Shown: positions 8,215 through 18,006 of the stretch, piece after piece | How positions within the stretch are numbered: the first letter of the stretch is position 1 | Layout: each line of letters opens with the position of its first letter | Source of the DNA: Spirochaetales bacterium | GTDB taxonomy: Bacteria > Spirochaetota > Spirochaetia > Treponematales > Treponemataceae | DNA length: 64,000 bases | NCBI GenBank assembly: GCA_003252395.1 | Contig: QKEL01000008.1 | Coordinates: 248,001 to 312,000, forward strand | Direction of reading: 5' to 3' | The notes under the pieces: model-generated | The model's input: only the letters and a program-made list of their open reading frames with translations | Told to the model about the DNA's origin: nothing | The model's database searches: none | Translations under genes and position numbers: made by a program

Positions 8215-8637
8215 ATGGATTTTAACATAACGACCCCCGCCCTGCTTTTTTCGGCCATATCGCTGTGGATGCTCGCCTTCACGAACCGCTTTCTTGCCGT
8301 GGCCAACCTGGTACGGCAGTTTACGGCCCTCTACGTCGAGACCCGCGACGAGGGCATTTACCGGCAATTGAACAATTTCAGGATTCGCCTCGCCTTGATC
8401 AAATATACCCAGTTCTTCGGGGTCTTGAGCTTCCTCTTTTGCGTCGTTTGCATGTTCCTCATTTTTTCCGGCCTCATCCTGGCCGCGGAAGCGGTATTCG
8501 GGGCGAGCCTTGTCGCGCTCATGGTTTCCCTGGGTCTCTCCCTGGCGGAGGTGTTTCTTTCCATCGACGCCCTGAAGCTCGAGCTGGAAAAAACCGAGAA
8601 GGCACACCGGGAATCGGTTCGCGGCCCGCGCCCGTAA
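8215..8637 (+). CDS. DUF2721 family membrane protein
   Basis: This 140-residue protein matches DUF2721. An N-terminal helix (LLFSAISLWMLAF) is followed by the family-typical RFLAVANLVRQF and a cytoplasmic stretch. Two closely packed membrane helices come next at about 65-110, and then a charged coiled tail (LELEKTEKAH). The role is unknown; the family is small, membrane-bound and widespread. GGAGG lies before the ATG. It seems to be a single-gene unit between the divergent tRNA-Leu and the convergent glutamine synthetase. Confidence 0.85.
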   Translation: MDFNITTPALLFSAISLWMLAFTNRFLAVANLVRQFTALYVETRDEGIYRQLNNFRIRLALIKYTQFFGVLSFLFCVVCMFLIFSGLILAAEAVFGASLVALMVSLGLSLAEVFLSIDALKLELEKTEKAHRESVRGPRP

Positions 8638-8676
8638 GCCAACGCGCGGAAGACCGTATTCGCGCGATAGCGCGCC

Positions 8677-8706
8677 CGTTCAAGGGCTTCAACGCGCGTT
8701 CAAGGG
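8677..8706. repeat. Short direct repeat CGTTCAAGGG
   Basis: Two exact copies of CGTTCAAGGG occur at 8677-8686 and 8697-8706, 20 bases apart, in the non-coding gap after the DUF2721 gene. No function is evident; apart from the glutamine synthetase terminator the gap shows nothing else. Confidence 0.4.
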
Positions 8707-8733
8707 GCGGGACGCGGCAGTGCGGCGGATCCG

Positions 8734-8765
8734 AAAAAAAAGCCGATCCCCGTCGGGGGATCGGC
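8734..8765 (-). terminator. Rho-independent terminator of type III glutamine synthetase
   Basis: A perfect 10-base-pair stem (8742-8751 with 8756-8765) closes a four-base loop. On the minus strand it is followed directly by a run of eight T. It lies 26 bases after the glutamine synthetase stop codon. Confidence 0.9.
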
Positions 8766-8791
8766 AGCATTTCGCGCAGAGACGAAACCTA

Positions 8792-10885
8792 TCAGATATT
8801 GAACAGAAGTTCCTGGTAGGTCGGCATGGGCCAGTACTCCCTCGGCAGAAGCTTCTCGAGCTTGTCGACGGGGGCGCGGAGGGCCAGCATCGCGGTCGTC
8901 ACGTTGTCGCGGAAAGCCTCGGCCTGCTTCTGGACGTCGGCGACGCCGTGGGCGGCGGAGCGGGCGGCCTCGACCTTATCGGCCGCAACGGCGGCTTCCT
9001 CGATCAGCGCGCTCACTTCGGAGAGCTTCTTCTTGAGGGAGGCGGACTTCACCCCGGAACCCTCGAGGGTCTGGAGCTGGGCCGCGAGCTCGACGGCGTA
9101 GTCGGAGCAGACGGGGAGAATTTCGCGGGTAGCCATCTCGAAGGCGACTCCGGCCTCGATATTGATCTGCTTGGAGTATTTCTCCAGCACGATGTCGAGG
9201 CGCGCGTGAATTTCTTCCTTGGTGAAGATCTTGTGCTTGGTGAACATCTTGACGGAATCTTCCTTGGCGAAATAGGGCCAAGCCTCCACGGAGCTGGTCA
9301 GGTTGGGCAGTCCGCGTTTTTTGGCCTCGGCGACCCAATCCTCGGTGTACCCGTTTCCGTTGAACACGACACGGCTGTGCTTCTTCCAGGTATCGGTCAC
9401 GATTTCCTTGACAGCGGCGGTGAGATCCTTGGCTCCCTTGAGCTTCGGGAGGAACTCGTCGAGAACCTCGGCGACGATGGTGTTGAGCACGAAGTTGGGT
9501 CCCGCGATGGATTCGCTCGAGGGAACCATGCGGAATTCGAACTTGTTGCCGGTAAAGGCGAAGGGGCTCGTGCGGTTGCGGTCGGTGAGGTCTTTCGGCA
9601 GCTTGGGCAGGGTGGTGACGCCGAGCTCAAGCTTTTTGCCCTCGCCGGAGGTAATGGCCTTCCCGGTGGCGATGCCCTCGAAGATGTCCTGCAGCTGTTC
9701 GCCGAGGAAGATCGAGATGATCGCGGGAGGGGCCTCGTTGGCGCCAAGGCGGTGGTCGTTACCGGTATTCGCCGCGGAAAGGCGAAGGAGGGGCGCGTAG
9801 GTATCCACGGCCTTGATGACCGCGGAGACGAACACGAGGAAGGTAAGGTTCTCTTCCGGAGTCTTCCCGGGATTCATGAGATTCATGCCGTCGTCGGTGC
9901 CGATGGACCAGTTATTGTGCTTTCCGGAGCCGTTCACGCCCGCGAAGGGCTTCTCGTGGAGAAGGCAAACGAGGCCGTGGCGCTTGGCAACCTTTTTAAG
10001 GGTCTGCATGACGAGCTGGTTCTGGTCGGTGGCCACGTTGGATATGCCGTAAATGGGGGCAAGCTCGAACTGGTTCGGCGCGACTTCGTTATGCTGGGTC
10101 TTGGAGGGAACGCCGACTTTCCACAGCTCGTTGTTCACGTCGGTCATGTACGCCGCGACGCGCTCGGGGATCTTTCCGAAGTAGTGATCCTCGAGTTCCT
10201 GGCCCTTGGGGGGCAAGGCGCCGAATACGGTACGGCCGGTGAGCTTGAGGTCCTGGCGCTCGGCGAAATATTTCTCGTCCACCAGGAAGTATTCCTGCTC
10301 GGGCCCAACGGAGGAAATAACGCGTTTGGAGGTGGTATTTCCCATGGCGCGAAGCACGGCGATGGAAGAATTGCTGACCGCCTGCATGGAGCGAAGGAGC
10401 GGGGTCTTTTTGTCCAGGGCTTCGCCGTGGTAACCGACGAATGCGGTGGGGATCACGAGGGTCTTGCAGTGGCCTTCATCGTTGATGTAGGCGGGGCTGG
10501 TAACGTCCCACGCGGTGTATCCGCGGGCCTCGAAGGTCGCCCGGAGACCGCCGGAGGGGAAGCTCGACGCGTCGGGCTCGCCCTGAATAAGCTCCTTGCC
10601 GGAGAATTCGAGGATCGCCAGGCCGTCGGGCGTGGGGGAAATGAAGGAATCGTGCTTTTCGGCGGTAAGGCCGGTCATCGGCTGGAACCAGTGGGTGTAG
10701 TGGGTTGCGCCCTTCTCGATGGCCCAGTCTTTCATGGCGTTGGCAACTACTTCGGCGCAGGCCACGGTGAGTTCGCATTCGCCGGCCTGAACGGCCTTGA
10801 CTTCCTTGTAGATCGCCTTGGGAAGCCGATCCCTCATGACCGAATCGCCAAACGCGTTAATGCCGTACATTTCATTAAAGGGCAT
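8792..10885 (-). CDS. glnN: Glutamine synthetase, type III
   Basis: This 697-residue protein has the length and motifs of type III glutamine synthetase, the long dodecameric form found in Bacteroides, cyanobacteria and spirochaetes. It makes glutamine from glutamate, ammonia and ATP in the cytoplasm. Visible marks are the N-terminal GSIII block with [12 protein letters not shown], the VGPEQEYF metal site, the ATP/glutamate region [12 protein letters not shown], and [17 protein letters not shown] in the catalytic core. AGGAGGT precedes the ATG and a strong terminator follows. With gltB-gltD in the same window it completes GS-GOGAT ammonia assimilation. The leader of about 70 bases is unusually long for this window. 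Confidence 0.97.
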   Translation of the reverse strand: MPFNEMYGINAFGDSVMRDRLPKAIYKEVKAVQAGECELTVACAEVVANAMKDWAIEKGATHYTHWFQPMTGLTAEKHDSFISPTPDGLAILEFSGKELIQGEPDASSFPSGGLRATFEARGYTAWDVTSPAYINDEGHCKTLVIPTAFVGYHGEALDKKTPLLRSMQAVSNSSIAVLRAMGNTTSKRVISSVGPEQEYFLVDEKYFAERQDLKLTGRTVFGALPPKGQELEDHYFGKIPERVAAYMTDVNNELWKVGVPSKTQHNEVAPNQFELAPIYGISNVATDQNQLVMQTLKKVAKRHGLVCLLHEKPFAGVNGSGKHNNWSIGTDDGMNLMNPGKTPEENLTFLVFVSAVIKAVDTYAPLLRLSAANTGNDHRLGANEAPPAIISIFLGEQLQDIFEGIATGKAITSGEGKKLELGVTTLPKLPKDLTDRNRTSPFAFTGNKFEFRMVPSSESIAGPNFVLNTIVAEVLDEFLPKLKGAKDLTAAVKEIVTDTWKKHSRVVFNGNGYTEDWVAEAKKRGLPNLTSSVEAWPYFAKEDSVKMFTKHKIFTKEEIHARLDIVLEKYSKQINIEAGVAFEMATREILPVCSDYAVELAAQLQTLEGSGVKSASLKKKLSEVSALIEEAAVAADKVEAARSAAHGVADVQKQAEAFRDNVTTAMLALRAPVDKLEKLLPREYWPMPTYQELLFNI

Positions 10886-10954
10886 AGAGTACCTCCTGGT
10901 ATCCGATGGCAGGACATACGCCTTTGCATGTCACAACGCTCATAATTTTGTATA

Positions 10955-10984
10955 TTTATACCATAAAGTCGTATATATGTTCAA
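10955..10984 (-). promoter_or_regulatory. Predicted promoter of glutamine synthetase
   Basis: On the minus strand a -35 TTGAAC (10979-10984) and a -10 TATAAA (10955-10960) are spaced by 18 bases in an AT-rich stretch that stands out from its surroundings. This implies a 5' leader of about 60-65 bases before the AGGAGGT ribosome site. No GG/GC sigma-54 element was found. Confidence 0.5.
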
Positions 10985-11009
10985 TCTCGCATTTTGTTTC
11001 AGGGATTTT

Positions 11010-12002
11010 TTACCGAGTATTTATCGAAACTTTGGGATATTCCCCCTCCAGAGCGGCCCAAATCTCCGGGTCTTCCTGACCCAATCGCCAAAAAGAAAGC
11101 CGGGTCACGCCCCTGGATCGGTATATATCGGCCCTTTGGGCGACGGAATGGGAATCCTCGTAATACACTTTGACCTTTACGGTCTCGCTGTATTCGAACC
11201 AGGGAATTCCCTCGGTTCGGTTTATGTCCACAATGCCCTTATCGGTGATCAAAGTGCCTAAACTGCTGAACTTATAGGCCTTGGAGGGGTTCACGTCGCC
11301 CCAGGCCCTGCCGTAAAAGGGCATGCCCATGACCAGTTTATCGGTTCCTACCGCCGAGGAGGCATAGGAGGCGACCCTGTCGCACCACGCGAGGGAAGCC
11401 ACGGGCCCCGGGGCGCTGCCGCTCCAATGTTCATCGTAGGCCATGACGATCAACCGGTCCACCACGCGGACGATGGGCCCGTATTCATAGGGGTCGGCGA
11501 TCTTTCGGGTTCTGGCAGGAAGGGCGACGCTCAGGGTCTTCCCGCCGGGATAGCGGTTCAGCGCAAGGTCGAGCGCGGTAAGGAACGCAAGGTAATTACC
11601 CGCATCGGCCGGCGGCACCGCCTCGAAATCGATTTGCACGCCTTCGAAGGGGGCGGCGGCGGCGGCGATGGATTCCACCAGCCGGTCGCGAATGCCGAAT
11701 TGCGGGTCAAGGCAAAAATGAGTGAGGGCTTGATTGGAGGTTTCCGCGACGACCATATGGGTTCGGCCGCCCCAGGAGCCGAGCTTGCTCCGCCCGGGCA
11801 CGCCCACCAGGGCCCCGTACGCGTTCATTCCCGCGCCGAAGTACGCCACGTCGGTCACGGGCGGGGCGGTTTCCAAAAAACGCTCCTCACCCGACAGGAG
11901 ATAGCCCCATATTTCGGTAAAGTCCCCCGCGAAGAGGGCCTGAGGGCCTACGATAGCGAATAGTGCAAGAAAGAGGCCAATCGCCCCGATGCGGTATTTC
12001 AT
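11010..12002 (-). CDS. Glycoside hydrolase family 18 protein, secreted
   Basis: This 330-residue protein has a signal peptide (MKYRIGAIGLFLALFAIVGPQALFA) and a GH18 barrel. The catalytic strand GVQIDFEAV carries the DxE pair of the family's DxxDxDxE motif, with the final Glu as proton donor. Later strands include IVMAYDEHW and LVMGMPFYGRAW, as in spore-cortex and cell-wall GH18 enzymes such as YaaH/SleL. It probably acts on N-acetylglucosamine-containing polymers in the periplasm, such as peptidoglycan or chitin fragments. The start at 12002 is chosen over 12032 for the GGAGAGG upstream and the proper signal peptide. Confidence 0.85.
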   Translation of the reverse strand: MKYRIGAIGLFLALFAIVGPQALFAGDFTEIWGYLLSGEERFLETAPPVTDVAYFGAGMNAYGALVGVPGRSKLGSWGGRTHMVVAETSNQALTHFCLDPQFGIRDRLVESIAAAAAPFEGVQIDFEAVPPADAGNYLAFLTALDLALNRYPGGKTLSVALPARTRKIADPYEYGPIVRVVDRLIVMAYDEHWSGSAPGPVASLAWCDRVASYASSAVGTDKLVMGMPFYGRAWGDVNPSKAYKFSSLGTLITDKGIVDINRTEGIPWFEYSETVKVKVYYEDSHSVAQRADIYRSRGVTRLSFWRLGQEDPEIWAALEGEYPKVSINTR

Positions 12003-12052
12003 GGTTGCCGTTCCTCTCCAATAGTTTAGCACGGAGCGGGAGGAAACGGGGC

Positions 12053-12083
12053 AAAAAAGGCCGGTCGACTAAGGACCGGCCTT
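12053..12083 (-). terminator. Terminator of uracil permease gene
   Basis: A 10-base-pair stem (12057-12066 with 12074-12083) closes a 7-base loop. The outer A bases at 12053-12058 read as T6 on the minus strand. It lies about 60 bases after the permease stop codon. Confidence 0.85.
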
Positions 12084-12139
12084 ATGCCCGGCGCGGGGAA
12101 ACCGTTCCGCCGAACCGGACGCGAAAAGGGGGACGCCCC

Positions 12140-13423
12140 TTAGTCTTCCACCGCCGTATCCACGGTTTTCGGAAGCACCAGATTAAGCACGATTCCCACC
12201 AAGGTCGCCAGCGCGACGCCCGCGAGCTGGAACTGAAGGTCGGCGCCGAGGGAGAACGCGAGCTTGCCGCCGCCGATGCCGATTACCAGGATAACGGAAC
12301 TGACGGTCAGGTTCCGCTTGCACTTGAAATCCACCCCGGTTTCCACCAGGGTACGAAGGCCGCTGGAGGCGATGATTCCGAAAAGGAGCATCGAGATCCC
12401 GCCCATGACCGGGGTCGGGATGGTCTGGATAAGGGCGCCGAACTTGGTGACGAAGGAGAGGCACACGGCGATGACCGCCGCGCCGCCGATGACCCACACG
12501 GAATACACGCGGGTAATCGCCATAACGCCGATGTTCTCGCCGTAGGTGGTATTGGGCGGGCCGCCCCAGAAGGCCGCCCAGGCGGTGGCGAGGCCGTCGC
12601 CGAGGAGGGTGCGGTGCAGGCCGGGCTTCTTGAAGAAGTCGGCTCCGACCACGCGGCTGGTGACCATGACGTCGCCGAGGTGCTCGGTAATGGTGGCCAG
12701 GGAAACGATTACGAAGGTAAGGCAGGCCACGAGGTTAAACTTGGGCAACGCGAAGATCGGAACGCCGAACCAGGAGGTTTCGTTCACCTTCGCGTAATCG
12801 ATCAGGTGATACGCGGGAAAGAAGAATCCCATGATGAGGACGAATAGATAGCCGGAGATCAGGGCGATGAGGATCGGGATAACGTTGAAAAAGCCCTTGA
12901 AGAAGATGGTCGCCACGATGGCGACGATGAGGGTAAAGGCCGCCACGGACAGGGCCACGAGGCTGTACGATCCGTCCGCGCCGTTCATGGCCATGCTCAT
13001 GGCGGTGGGAGCGAGGTTCAATCCGATAACCACGATGACCGAGCCGATCACCACGGGGGGCAGGACCCGGTCGAGCCACGCCGTACCGGCGAGCTTGATG
13101 ATTCCCGCGACGAGGGCGTAAAAAAGGCCGGCGACCACCGCGCCGCCGAGCGCGTAGGGCATGCCGTACGCTCCTGAAATGGCGATGATCGGCGGGATAA
13201 AGGCGAACGAGGAGCCAAGGAAGGCGGGAACCTGCGCACCGGTTATCAGGATATACAGCAGCGTTCCGGAACCCGCGGAAAAAAGGGCGGCCGTGGGGCT
13301 TAAGCCGGTCAGGATGGGCACGAGCACCGTCGCTCCGAACATCGCGAATACGTGCTGAAAGCTAAGGGGAATCCATTTCCCCAGGGGCAGGCGTTCGTTA
13401 ACGCCGATTATTTTATGTGACAT
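12140..13423 (-). CDS. uraA: Uracil/xanthine permease, NCS2 family
   Basis: This 427-residue integral membrane protein has about 12-14 hydrophobic segments and NCS2 marks. These are the N-terminal LPLGKWIPLSFQHVFAMFGATVLVP, the GSSFAFIPP half-helix, the central ATITEHLGDV (with the substrate-binding Glu) and the GPPNTTYGENIGVMAITRV block. It carries out proton-coupled nucleobase uptake, most likely uracil. GGAGG lies about 11 bases before the ATG, and a possible TTGCCC-N18-TATCCT promoter lies in the 72-base upstream gap. It is a single-gene unit with its own terminator. Confidence 0.95.
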   Translation of the reverse strand: MSHKIIGVNERLPLGKWIPLSFQHVFAMFGATVLVPILTGLSPTAALFSAGSGTLLYILITGAQVPAFLGSSFAFIPPIIAISGAYGMPYALGGAVVAGLFYALVAGIIKLAGTAWLDRVLPPVVIGSVIVVIGLNLAPTAMSMAMNGADGSYSLVALSVAAFTLIVAIVATIFFKGFFNVIPILIALISGYLFVLIMGFFFPAYHLIDYAKVNETSWFGVPIFALPKFNLVACLTFVIVSLATITEHLGDVMVTSRVVGADFFKKPGLHRTLLGDGLATAWAAFWGGPPNTTYGENIGVMAITRVYSVWVIGGAAVIAVCLSFVTKFGALIQTIPTPVMGGISMLLFGIIASSGLRTLVETGVDFKCKRNLTVSSVILVIGIGGGKLAFSLGADLQFQLAGVALATLVGIVLNLVLPKTVDTAVED

Positions 13424-13495
13424 GTTTTTAAGAACCTCCGGCGGAAGGATACCACGGGATGGGACCGGAGGGCAATTTAATAAATTCCGAATTCG

Positions 13496-14209
13496 TCAGG
13501 AAGCCAGGGGATTCGGCAATTCAGGGTCGGGAAGATCGGGATTCGGGCGCTCGGGATCGAATTGAGGCGTGACGAACCGCATGATCATCTTTACCCGCGA
13601 AAGCGCCCCGGGAAGGGCCTCGCGCAGGGGACGGCGCACGTGGGCGGTATCCGGGTCCAAGCCAACCACGCGGGCGGTAAGGTCCGACATGATCGGGGGC
13701 ACCGTGCCGAAACGGGCCAGGAGTTCTTCCTCGCCGTACTGGACCCGCCGTTCCAAACCGCCGTCCAAGCCTTCCAGCGGGAGGAATTTACAGGGTTTCC
13801 AGCGGGGCCGGCCGTCCTTGCCCCGGTCGCCGGTATACGCGAAAAGTCGGCAAATCAGGGTTCTGCCGCCGTATACGGTACAATGGTACGGATCGTCCGG
13901 ATTGAAAAACAGGCACCCGTTTTCGGGATCTGATCGCGGGGAGGCGAAACGGCCTTCAAGTAAGGCTTCCGCGCGGTCGCGAACGGCCTTGTCGGGATTC
14001 GACAAAAACCAAAAGGCCAAATAGAGGGCCTCGCTTTCCAGCACGTCCGGTTCGAAATGAACGCAACAGGAGCCGCAGCCCTCGGCGCAGTGAAAGGGAC
14101 TCGCTTCCTTCCAACAAGACTGCGCGGTCTCGATATCCGCGAATACCGCGTCGAGCCCGCCCACGATTTCGGCGACCCTCGTTCCGCCCAGCCGTTCCAA
14201 ATCAAGCAT
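13496..14209 (-). CDS. YkgJ-type cysteine-cluster protein
   Basis: This 237-residue soluble protein belongs to the YkgJ/UPF0153 zinc- or iron-chelating family. The N-terminal CAEGCGSCCVHF, the mid-protein GCLFF and YHCTVYGGRTLICRLF, and the WKPCKF segment together supply the cysteines of the metal site. The function of the family is not established. Its C-terminal tail is unusual, with a PERPNPDLPDPELPNP-like proline/aspartate/asparagine run. GAGGG precedes the ATG. A TTGCGA-N18-TATATT promoter is predicted at 14282-14311. Confidence 0.85.
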   Translation of the reverse strand: MLDLERLGGTRVAEIVGGLDAVFADIETAQSCWKEASPFHCAEGCGSCCVHFEPDVLESEALYLAFWFLSNPDKAVRDRAEALLEGRFASPRSDPENGCLFFNPDDPYHCTVYGGRTLICRLFAYTGDRGKDGRPRWKPCKFLPLEGLDGGLERRVQYGEEELLARFGTVPPIMSDLTARVVGLDPDTAHVRRPLREALPGALSRVKMIMRFVTPQFDPERPNPDLPDPELPNPLAS

Positions 14210-14514
14210 GACAGATTACCCTCGGGAGAAGCCCGATCGGCTTAAAAAGCCCTGGCTTGCAGGATCTTCTCCGTAAGCGGGAATATAGCATGCCTGATTC
14301 AACCGTCGCAAGCGGCGCCGCGTCCCGCCATAGGCGAAAGGCGTATCCGAGGGCCTCACAACGGGACGGGAGGGGAATACAACGGTTAATTGTGCCCTTT
14401 TAAAGGGCTAGCCCTGTCTTTTGAAGGGCTTGCGACTTACACTTGATAATGAACGGACAAAGGGGAGACCATCAGGATAAAAAGTTTCTATCGCCGCGAA
14501 TCGAGGAGTCAAAC
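14210..14514. other. Divergent regulatory gap between the YkgJ-type gene and the chemoreceptor
   Basis: This 305-base gap has no supported coding sequence. It holds a minus-strand promoter for the YkgJ-type gene (-35 TTGCGA 14306-14311, -10 TATATT 14282-14287). It also holds two inverted repeats at 14394-14430 and a plus-strand promoter for the chemoreceptor (-35 TTGAAG 14421-14426, -10 GATAAT 14445-14450). The middle part (14312-14390) shows no pattern I can name. Confidence 0.55.
14394..14430 (+). promoter_or_regulatory. Tandem inverted repeats, likely operator of the chemoreceptor gene
   Basis: The first element, 14394-14408, is a perfect palindrome GCCCTTT-T-AAAGGGC. The second, 14410-14430, is AGCCCT and AGGGCT around a 9-base centre. 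They share the GCCCT/AGGGC half-site and are 2 bases apart. The second overlaps the predicted -35 box at 14421-14426, a position suited to a repressor. Confidence 0.5.
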
Positions 14515-16398
14515 ATGAAGAGGATATCGACCTATTTTACCGCCGTAAACGTTGCCGTATTTTTCGTGGTAATAAGCGTTTTCGCCCTGTTAGCCACCGT
14601 CCAGACGATGCGGTTTATCCAGACGGATACGCGACAGCTCCTCACGGAATGGACCACGGCCTGGGGAGACAGAATCGAGAAAGACTTCGGCGAGGTGTTC
14701 GCGCGTACGGACGTATTCAAATCCTACGTCGAGGAAACCCTTACATTCCCGACCATGGCGGACCCGAAGAAGCTCCTCCCCTACTTCATGGGCATGGAAC
14801 CCTTGGCCGCGGGGCTCATCAAGAGGTATAACACCCTCGATTATTACCTCTGGCTCGCCCCTGAATACACCGATCCCTCGCTCAGGCAATTCACGTTCCA
14901 AAACATGAAGCTCGACCGTACCGTACAATATAAATATAACGGAAAGTATACGCGGGCCGAAATGTCCGATCCCTCCTGGGATTGGTTCACCCTCGCGGAG
15001 AAAAACGGCAAGGCGATCACCGATCCCTACGGGTGGGAGGGCTTCGACGGCAAGATCGTTTCTCTCACCCAATCGATCGTCCTGGACGGAAAACCCGTCG
15101 GCGTGGTAGGGGTCGACATATTCGTTACGTCCCTTGAGGAAGCCTTTACCGCCGAACGCATTCTCGATACCGGGTATTACACTCTGGTGAACCAAGCGGG
15201 CACCGTGCTGTTCGGGCCGGATCAGGGAAAATCCCTCAAGGACCTCGGCGTGCTGAACGAAAGGATTTTCGAGGCCATGCCCTCGATCGAGGCCGATTCG
15301 GGGATATTGCAACTGAAGGGAACAGGAGGGGAACAACTCGTCGGTTATCGGGTCCTCTCGAACGGCTGGAGGCTCTTCGGCGTTCCCGCCATGGCCGAAA
15401 TATACCGACCCATAACCAGGCTTATTACCCTAATGCTCATCCTCAGCGTCATATCCCTCGCGATTCTGGCGGGCCTGTCGATGCTGGTAGCCAGAACCCT
15501 TTCCCGCCCCATCGAGGCAATGTCCGGAATTCAGGAACGGATCGCCTCGGGCCTGCTCGACACCCAGGTTCCCGGTTCCCTCGTGGCCCGGGCCGACGAA
15601 CTGGGAAGCCTTTCAAGGGCGACGAAGAGCATGATCGAGACGCTTGGCGGGATCATCAATAAAACGGTGATTTCCTCCAAGGCGGTGCAAACCGGTTCCG
15701 ACGAAATCACCGGGGCTTCGAGCCAGGTTAGCACCGGCGCGTCCGAGCAAGCCTCGTCGATGGAAGAGGTAGCCAGCGCCATGGAACAGATGGCCGCCAA
15801 CATCCGGCAGAATTCCGACAATGCGCGCGAAACCTATTCGATCGCCCAAAAAACCGCGTCGGACGCGAAAAACGGCGGGGAAATGGTGGCAAAATCCGTT
15901 GAGGCGATACGGACCATCTCGCAGAAGATTTCGATCATCGAGGAAATTTCCCGGAATACGAACCTGCTCGCGCTGAACGCGGCGATAGAGGCAGCCCGAG
16001 CCGGGGAGGCAGGGAAGGGTTTCGCCGTGGTGGCCAGCGAGGTCCGAAAGCTCGCGGAACGGAGCCAGGTGGCGGCGTCGGAAATTACGGGCCTCTCGCG
16101 GCAAACGGTCGAAACTGCGGAGGAAACCCTTACGCTCATTTCGAATATCGTGCCGGACATCCAGCGCACGACCGAGATGCTTCAGGAGATATCGTCCTCG
16201 AGCAACGAGCAATCCCTCGGCGCGAACCAGATTACCGAGGCCCTGAACCAGCTCGATATCGTGATTCAGCAGAACGCCGCGGCGTCGGAACAGCTCGCGG
16301 CCACGGCGGTAAATCTGGGCGTTCGGTCAACGGAGCTCAACGAGCACGTATCCTTCTTCAACCGGGGAGACGGGGAATCCAGGCTGATCGAGGCTTGA
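14515..16398 (+). CDS. Methyl-accepting chemotaxis protein with Cache sensor
   Basis: This 627-residue chemoreceptor has an N-terminal membrane helix (about 10-35) and a large periplasmic double-Cache domain (about 40-290, including [18 protein letters not shown], typical of dCache). A second helix follows (about 300-330), then HAMP ([16 protein letters not shown]) and a long coiled-coil signalling domain. The hairpin tip motif [25 protein letters not shown] is complete, so it should contact CheA/CheW. dCache domains bind small ligands such as amino acids or carboxylates; the ligand here is unknown. The start at 14515 is chosen for the GAGGAG upstream and the proper signal-anchor. Confidence 0.95.
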   Translation: MKRISTYFTAVNVAVFFVVISVFALLATVQTMRFIQTDTRQLLTEWTTAWGDRIEKDFGEVFARTDVFKSYVEETLTFPTMADPKKLLPYFMGMEPLAAGLIKRYNTLDYYLWLAPEYTDPSLRQFTFQNMKLDRTVQYKYNGKYTRAEMSDPSWDWFTLAEKNGKAITDPYGWEGFDGKIVSLTQSIVLDGKPVGVVGVDIFVTSLEEAFTAERILDTGYYTLVNQAGTVLFGPDQGKSLKDLGVLNERIFEAMPSIEADSGILQLKGTGGEQLVGYRVLSNGWRLFGVPAMAEIYRPITRLITLMLILSVISLAILAGLSMLVARTLSRPIEAMSGIQERIASGLLDTQVPGSLVARADELGSLSRATKSMIETLGGIINKTVISSKAVQTGSDEITGASSQVSTGASEQASSMEEVASAMEQMAANIRQNSDNARETYSIAQKTASDAKNGGEMVAKSVEAIRTISQKISIIEEISRNTNLLALNAAIEAARAGEAGKGFAVVASEVRKLAERSQVAASEITGLSRQTVETAEETLTLISNIVPDIQRTTEMLQEISSSSNEQSLGANQITEALNQLDIVIQQNAAASEQLAATAVNLGVRSTELNEHVSFFNRGDGESRLIEA

Positions 16399-16425
16399 TC
16401 GGCGTTTACTCCGCATAGGTTCAAT

Positions 16426-16461
16426 AAAAAGGCCTTCCGGCGACGAACCGGAAGGCCCTTT
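16426..16461. terminator. Bidirectional terminator between the chemoreceptor and gltD
   Basis: A perfect 10-base-pair stem (16431-16440 with 16448-16457) closes a 7-base loop. It is flanked by A5 on the left and CTTTT on the right, so it can serve the plus-strand chemoreceptor and the minus-strand gltBD operon. Confidence 0.8.
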
Positions 16462-16542
16462 TGCGTGCGGTTGAAACGTTTGTCGGCTGGAAACCGGCCC
16501 GTCACCGGGCCGAAGGCGATTCGGCCCGACGCGCTCCCGTAA

Positions 16543-17998
<1,456 letters not shown>

Positions 17999-18006
<8 letters not shown>

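Noticed and set aside
8720..10945. Long plus-strand open frame opposite glutamine synthetase
   Set aside because: It mirrors the GC-rich third codon positions of a certain gene, has no homology I recognise and no ribosome site.
10886..11009. Sigma-54 promoter for glutamine synthetase
   Set aside because: I looked for a GG-N10-GC element and found none; a normal TTGAAC/TATAAA promoter fits better.
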